A DNA stretch of 64,000 bases from Eriocheir sinensis (Eukaryota; Arthropoda; Malacostraca; Decapoda; Varunidae): contig NW_026111769.1 of NCBI RefSeq assembly GCF_024679095.1, positions 295,229 through 359,228 of the forward strand, in the 5' to 3' direction. The notes below the pieces were generated by a model. That model was given only the letters and a program-made list of their open reading frames with translations. It did not search any database and was not told the origin of the DNA. Below, one piece after another: positions 57,750 through 64,000 of this stretch. The first letter of the stretch is position 1; each line of letters opens with the position of its first letter. The position numbers were made by a program, and so were the translations under genes.

Positions 57750-60300
57750 AAATTATTGATATTCTCTATTTATTTTGATACGATTTAACATTATTCTATG
57801 TGTTTTTTGTATATATTCTTTTTATACATATTTACATTATTTAATGTTCATTTTGTATATATATTTTATCCAAATTTACATTATTTTATGTGTATTTGTT
57901 TATATATTTTCATACATATTTACATTATTTTATGTGTTTTTTGTATATATATTTTTCTACGTATTTAAATTACTTTATTTGTATTTTATATATACATTTT
58001 CATAAAAAAATTACGTTATTTTATTGTGTGTATAAGTATATATTTTGATACAAATTTTATACAAATTCATGTTATTTAATGTGTATTTGTATATATATTT
58101 TCCTACAAATTTATATTATTTTATGTGTATTTTTTAATATATTTCATTATAAATTTACCTTATTTTATGTTTATTTTGTATATTTATTTCATTCAATTTT
58201 AAATTTTTTTATGTGTATATTTGTATTTGTATTTAGGTTATTTTATGTGTATTTTGTATATATATTTTCATCCAAAATTACATTGTTTGATTGGTATTTC
58301 TTAATTTAATTCGATACGAATTTAGATTATTTCATAGGTATTTTGTATACATATTTTTATACTCATTTACATTATCTAATGTGTGTTTTGTATATATATT
58401 TTTATGCAAATTTATTTAATGTTCATTTTTGTACATATATTTTTATAGAAATTTGCGTTATTTTATGTATATAGTTTTATATAAATTTACGTTATTTTAT
58501 GTGCATTTTGTATATTTATATTTATACAAATACACATTCTTTTATTGGTATATTGTTTATTTACACTTATACGAATTTACATTATTTTATGTGTATTTTG
58601 TATACATTTTTTTATACGTATTTACTTAATTTTATGTGTATTTTGTATATGTATTTTTATAGAAATCTACGTTATTTTATGTGTATTCGTATATATATTT
58701 TGAAACAAATTTACATTATTTTATATGTATTTTGCATATCTATTTCAATACAAATTTACCTTATTGTATGTGCATTTTGTATATTTATTTTAATACAAGT
58801 TCAAATATTTTATGTGTATTTTGGTATCAATAATTTTTAAAAAAATGCGTTATTTTATAGGTATTTTGCATCTTAATTTTCATTTTATATATACTTTGTA
58901 TATATATTTTTATACGCTCTTACATTATTTAATATTTATTTTGAATATATATTTTTATACAAATTCATGGTATTTTATGTGTATTTGTATATATATTTTC
59001 ATATAAATTTACATTATTGTATGTGTATTTTGTACATATATTTTATTACAAATCTACCTTATTTTATGTTTATTTTGTATGTGTATTTTGTATATTTATA
59101 TTTATCCAAATACACATTCTTTTATTAGTATTTTGTTTATTTATTTTAATTCGAATTTACATTATTTTATGTGTATTTTGTATACATTTTTTTATACGTA
59201 TTTACTTAATTTTATGTGTATTTTGTATATATTTTTTTATAGAAATCTACGTTTTTTTATTTGTATTCGTATATATATTTTGAAACAAATTTACATTGTT
59301 TTATATGTATTTTTGCATATCTCTTTCAATACAAATTTACTTTATTGTATGTGCATTTTGTATATTTTTTTCAAGCCAAAATTTAAATATTTTATGTGTA
59401 TTTTGGTATATATATTTTTATAAAAAAATGCGCTATTTTATGGGAATTTTGCATCTTTATTTTCATACAAATTTACATTATTTTATTAACATTCGGTGTA
59501 TTTATTTTGATACGATGTTACATTATTCTATTTGTTTTTTGTATATACTTTTTTATACATATTTACATTATTTAATGTGTATCTTGCATATATATTTTAT
59601 ACAAATTTATTATCTATTGTCTATTTTCATACAAATACACATTCTTTTCATGATATTTTGTTTATTTATTTTGACACGAATTTACATTATTTGATATGTA
59701 TTTTGTATATATATTTTTATACGTATTTACATAATTTCATATGTATTTTGTATATATATTTCTATAGAAATCTACTTTATTTTATGTGTATTCGTATATA
59801 TATTTTGAAACAAATTTACATTGTTTTATATGTATTTTTGAATATCTCTTTCAATACAAATTTACCTTACTGTATATGCATTTTGTATATTTATTTCAAT
59901 ACAAATTTAAATATTTTATGTGTATTTTGGTAAATATATTTTTATAAAAAATGCGATAATTTTTGGGAATTTTGCATCTTTAATTTCATACAAATTTACA
60001 TTATTTTATTGATATTCTGTGTATTTATTTTGATACAATTTTACATTATTCTATTTGTTTTTTGTATATATATATTTTTTATACACATTTACATTATTTA
60101 ATGTGTATCTTGCATATCTATTTAATACAAATTTACGTTATTTTAAGTGTATTTGTTTATATATTTTCATTCAAATTTACATTATTTGATGTGTATTTTG
60201 TATATGTATTTCTATACAAATTTACCTAATTTTATGTGTATTTTGTATATTTCTTTTCAAACAAATTTAAATTATTTTTGTGTATTTTTGTATATAGTTT
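57750..60300 (+). repeat. Higher-order cassette, copy 4 (left-truncated)
   Basis: Offset 27.23 kb from copy 3. It lacks roughly the first 0.5 kb or more of the cassette and begins at ATTGATATTCTCTATTTATT. Confidence 0.75.
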
Positions 60301-63300
60301 TATACAAATTTAGGTTATTTTAAGTACGCATTTACATTATTTAGTGTGTGTTTTGTATATATATTTTAATGCAAATTTACTTTATTTTCTGTGCATTTTT
60401 GTACATATATTTTTATAGAAATTTGCGTTATTTGTATATGTTTTCTCATACAAATTTACATTATTTTATTGCTATTTTGTTTATTTATTTTGATACGAAT
60501 TACATGATTATATGTGTATATTTTTTTATACGTATTTACATTACTTAATGTGTATTTTGTTTATATATTTTTAAACAAATCTACGTTATTATATGTATTT
60601 GTATAAATATTTTGATACAGATTTACATTATTTTATGTATTTTGTATGTACATTTCAATTCATATTTAGCTTATTTTAGCTGTATTTTGTATATATATTT
60701 TCATACAAATTTAATAACTTCTGTGTATTTTTGTATATAGTTTTATACAAATTTACGATATTTTGTGTATTTTGTATATTTATATTTATACAAATACACT
60801 TTCTTTTACTGGTATTTTGTTTATTTATTTTGATACGATTTTTATGTGTATTTTGTATTCATTTTTTTATACGTATTTACTTCATTTTATGTGTATTTTG
60901 TATATATTTTTATAGAAATCAACGTTATTTTATGTGTATACGTATATATATTTTGAAACAAATTTACATTGTTTTATATGTATTTTGCATATCTATTTCA
61001 ATACAAATTTACCTTACAGTCTGTGCATTTTTATATTTATTTTAATACAAATTTTAATATTTTATGTGTATTTTGGTATATATATTTTTATAAAAAATGC
61101 GTTATTTTATGTCTATTTTGCATCTCTATTTTCATACAAATTTACATTATTTTATTAATATTCTGTGTATTTATTTTGATACGATTTTACATTATTCTAT
61201 TTGTGTTATGTATATATTTTTTTATACATATTCACATTATTTAATTAGAATTTTGTATATATATTTGATACAAATTTACGTTATTTTAAGTATATGTGTT
61301 TATATATTTTCATTCAAACTTCCATTATTTTATGTGTATTTTTTATATGTATTTCAATACAAATTTACCTAATTTTATGTGTATTTTGTATATTTATTTT
61401 CATACAAATTTAAATTATTTTTGTGTATTATTGTATATAGTTTTATACAAACTTAGGTTATTTTATGAGTATTTTGTATATCTATTTTCATACAAATACA
61501 CATTCTTTTATTGATATTTTGTTTATTTATCTTAACGAGAATTTAAATTATTTAATGTGTATTTTGTATATATATTTTTATACGTATTTACATCATTTCA
61601 TGTGTATTTTGTATATATATTTCTATAGAAATCTACGTCATATTATGTGTATTGGTATATAGATTTTTAAACAAATTTACATTTATATGTGTATTTTGCA
61701 TATTTTTTCAATACAAATTTACCTTATTGTATATGCATTTTGTATATTAATTTTAATACAAATTTAATTATTCAATGTGTATTTTTGTATATGAATTTTT
61801 ATAAAAATATGCTTTATTTTATGGGTATTTTGCATCTTTATTTTCATACAAATTTACGTTATTTTATTGATATTCTGCTCATTCATTTTGATACGATTTG
61901 ATATTATTCTATGTGTATTTTGTATATATTTTTCTTACAAATTTACGTTATTTTATGTGTATTTGTTTATATATTTTGACACAAATTTACAATATTTTAT
62001 GGGTATTTTGTATTAATATTTCAAAAGAAATTTACCTAGTTTTATGTATATTTTGAATATCTATTTTCATTCAAATATATATTATTTTATTGGTATTTTG
62101 TTGATTTATATTGATACGAATTTACATTATTTTATATGTACTTTTTATATATATTTTTTATACGCATTTACATAATTTAATATTTATTTTGAATATATAA
62201 TTTTATACAAATTCATGGTATTTTATGTGTATTTGTATATATATTTTCATATAAATTTACATTATTTTATGTGTATTTTGTACATATATTTCATTACAAA
62301 TTTACCTTATTTTATGTTTATTATGCATGTGTATTTTGTACATTTATATTTATACAAATACACACTCTTTTATTGATATTTTGTTTATTTATTTTGTTTC
62401 GAATTTATATTATTTTAAGTGTATTTTGTTTACATTTTTTTTATACGTATTTACCTAATTTTATGTGTATTTTGTATATATATCTTTATAGAAATCTACG
62501 TTATTTTATGTGTATTCGTATATATATTTTGAAACAAATTTACATTGTTTTATATGTATTTTTGCATATCTCTTTCAACAGAAGTTTACCATATTGTATG
62601 TGCATTTTGTATATTTATTTCAATACAAATTTAAATATTTTATGTGTATTTTGGTATATATATTTTTATAAGAAATGCGTTATTTGATGGGAATTTTGCA
62701 TCTTTATTTTCATACAAATTTACATTATTTTATTAATATTCGGTGTATTTATTTTGATACGATTTTACATTATTCTAATTGTTTTTTGTATATATTTTTT
62801 TTATACATATTTACATTATTTAATGTGTATCTTGCATATATATTTCATACAAATTTATTATCTATTATTTATTTTCATACAAATACACATTCTTCTCATG
62901 ATATTTTGCTTATTTATTTTGACACGAATTTACATTACTTAATATGTATTTTATATATATATTTTTATACGTATTTACATAATTTCATGTGTATTTTGTA
63001 TATATATTTCTATAGAAATCTACGTTATATTATGTGTATTCGTATATATATTTTGAAACAAATTTACACTGTTTTATTTGTATTTTGCGTTTTTTTTTTC
63101 AATACAAATTTACCTTATTGTATGTGTGCATTTTGTATATTAATTTTAATACAAATTTAATTATTCCATTTGTATTTTTGTATATCTATTTAAAAAAAAA
63201 ATGCTTTATCTTATGGGTATTTTGCATCTTTATTTTCATACAAATTTAAATTATTTTATTGATATTCTGTGTACTTATTTTCATACGATTTTACATTATT

Positions 63301-63308
63301 CTATGTAT

Positions 63309-64000
63309 GATTTCTATAAAAATATATATAGAAAATACACATAAAATTAAGTAAATACGTATAAAAAATGTATACAAAATATACATAAAATAATGTAAAC
63401 TAGTATCAAAATAAATAAACAAAATACCTAAATTTGTCTCAAACTATATACAAAAATACACAAAAATATTTTAAATTTGTATGAAAATAAATATACAAAA
63501 TACACATAAAATTAGTTAAATTTGTATTGAAATACATATTCAAAATACACATCAAAATAATGTAAATTTGAATGAAAATACATTAACAAATACACTTAAA
63601 ATAACGTAAATTTGTATAAAAAAATATGTACAAAACACAAATAGAATAATGTAAAATCGTATCAAAATAAATACACAGAATATTAATAAAATAATGTAAA
63701 TTTGTATGGAAATAAAGCAAAATACCCATAAAATAACATTTTGTTATAAAATATATATGCCAAAATACACATAAAAATTAAATTTGTATTAAAATAAATA
63801 TATAAAAACACATACAATAAGGTAAATTTTATTGAAATAGATATGCAAAATACATATAAAACAATGTAAATTTGTTTCAAAACATATATACGAATACACA
63901 TAAATAACGTAGATTTGTATAAAAAATATATACAAAATACACATAAAATGAAGTAAATACGTATAAAAATGTATACAAAATACACATAAAATAATGTAAA
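63309..64000 (-). repeat. Minus-oriented satellite run, continues past the window
   Basis: Turns at ATTCTATGTATGATTTCTAT, close to the 6250/46374 turning point but with about 100 bp of the first minus monomers missing. The remainder matches the minus runs at 26.3 and 46.9 kb. Confidence 0.85.

Larger units (their letters stand above)
53760..63308 (+). repeat. Longest plus-oriented satellite run, with cassette copy 4
   Basis: About 9.5 kb without a strand switch. It contains the 1,037-bp duplication (55129-55870 with 56166-56907), cassette copy 4 (about 57750-60300, joined at its left edge to a truncated monomer) and from 61.9 kb another copy of the 5.0-6.25 kb series. Open frames up to 257 codons occur here and all show the 15-residue period. 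Confidence 0.88.

Overview
This window is almost entirely one AT-rich tandem satellite. It looks like a large arthropod nuclear genome, most likely a decapod crustacean and perhaps a crab. That inference rests on the non-satellite islands: a poly-T-tailed non-LTR retrotransposon 3' stub at 3168-3355 and a tRNA-derived SINE with an (AC)n tail at 9841-10145, both of which resemble repeats I remember from decapod sequences, plus abundant (GA)n, (CA)n and (TA)n microsatellites. The species cannot be told from the sequence, and no intact gene is visible.

The satellite (1-8429 and 10780-64000, apart from the 188-bp stub) is built from degenerate monomers of about 45 bp. On its T-rich strand a monomer reads roughly ATTTTGTATATAT, ATTTTCATACA, AATTTACATT, ATTTTATGTGT. 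Because 45 bp is exactly 15 codons and the T-rich strand has few stops, all three frames stay open across many monomers. This produces well over a hundred artefactual reading frames with a 15-residue Phe/Tyr/Ile/Cys-rich period. None is annotated as a gene.

The array is not in one orientation. I count about 31 runs and 30 strand switches, with roughly 70% of the DNA in the plus (T-rich top strand) orientation. Many junctions recur at distant places with the same sequence, so cassettes containing inversion points were copied as units. On top of this lie higher-order duplications: a cassette of at least 2 kb at 12.3, 21.3, 29.9 and 57.7 kb; a 4.5-kb pair at 10.8-15.3 and 28.4-33.0 kb; a 2.42-kb direct tandem duplication at 23.5-28.36 kb; a 3.7-kb pair at about 17.1-20.9 and 50.6-54.3 kb; and a 1,037-bp duplication at 55.1-56.9 kb. 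Four (TA)n tracts of about 80-110 bp sit inside the array, some of them absent from paralogous copies.

The main island, 8430-10779, is a GC-richer insertion with 14-bp imperfect terminal inverted repeats and an exact 8-bp flanking direct repeat (TTTCTTAA). I read it as a non-autonomous cut-and-paste DNA transposon of about 2.35 kb. Inside it are subterminal motifs, a G-rich minisatellite that encodes a proline-rich repeat on the minus strand, (GA)n and (CA)n tracts, and a nested SINE. Paralogous satellite segments (for example near 28.41 kb) preserve the unoccupied site, so its position can be tested directly.
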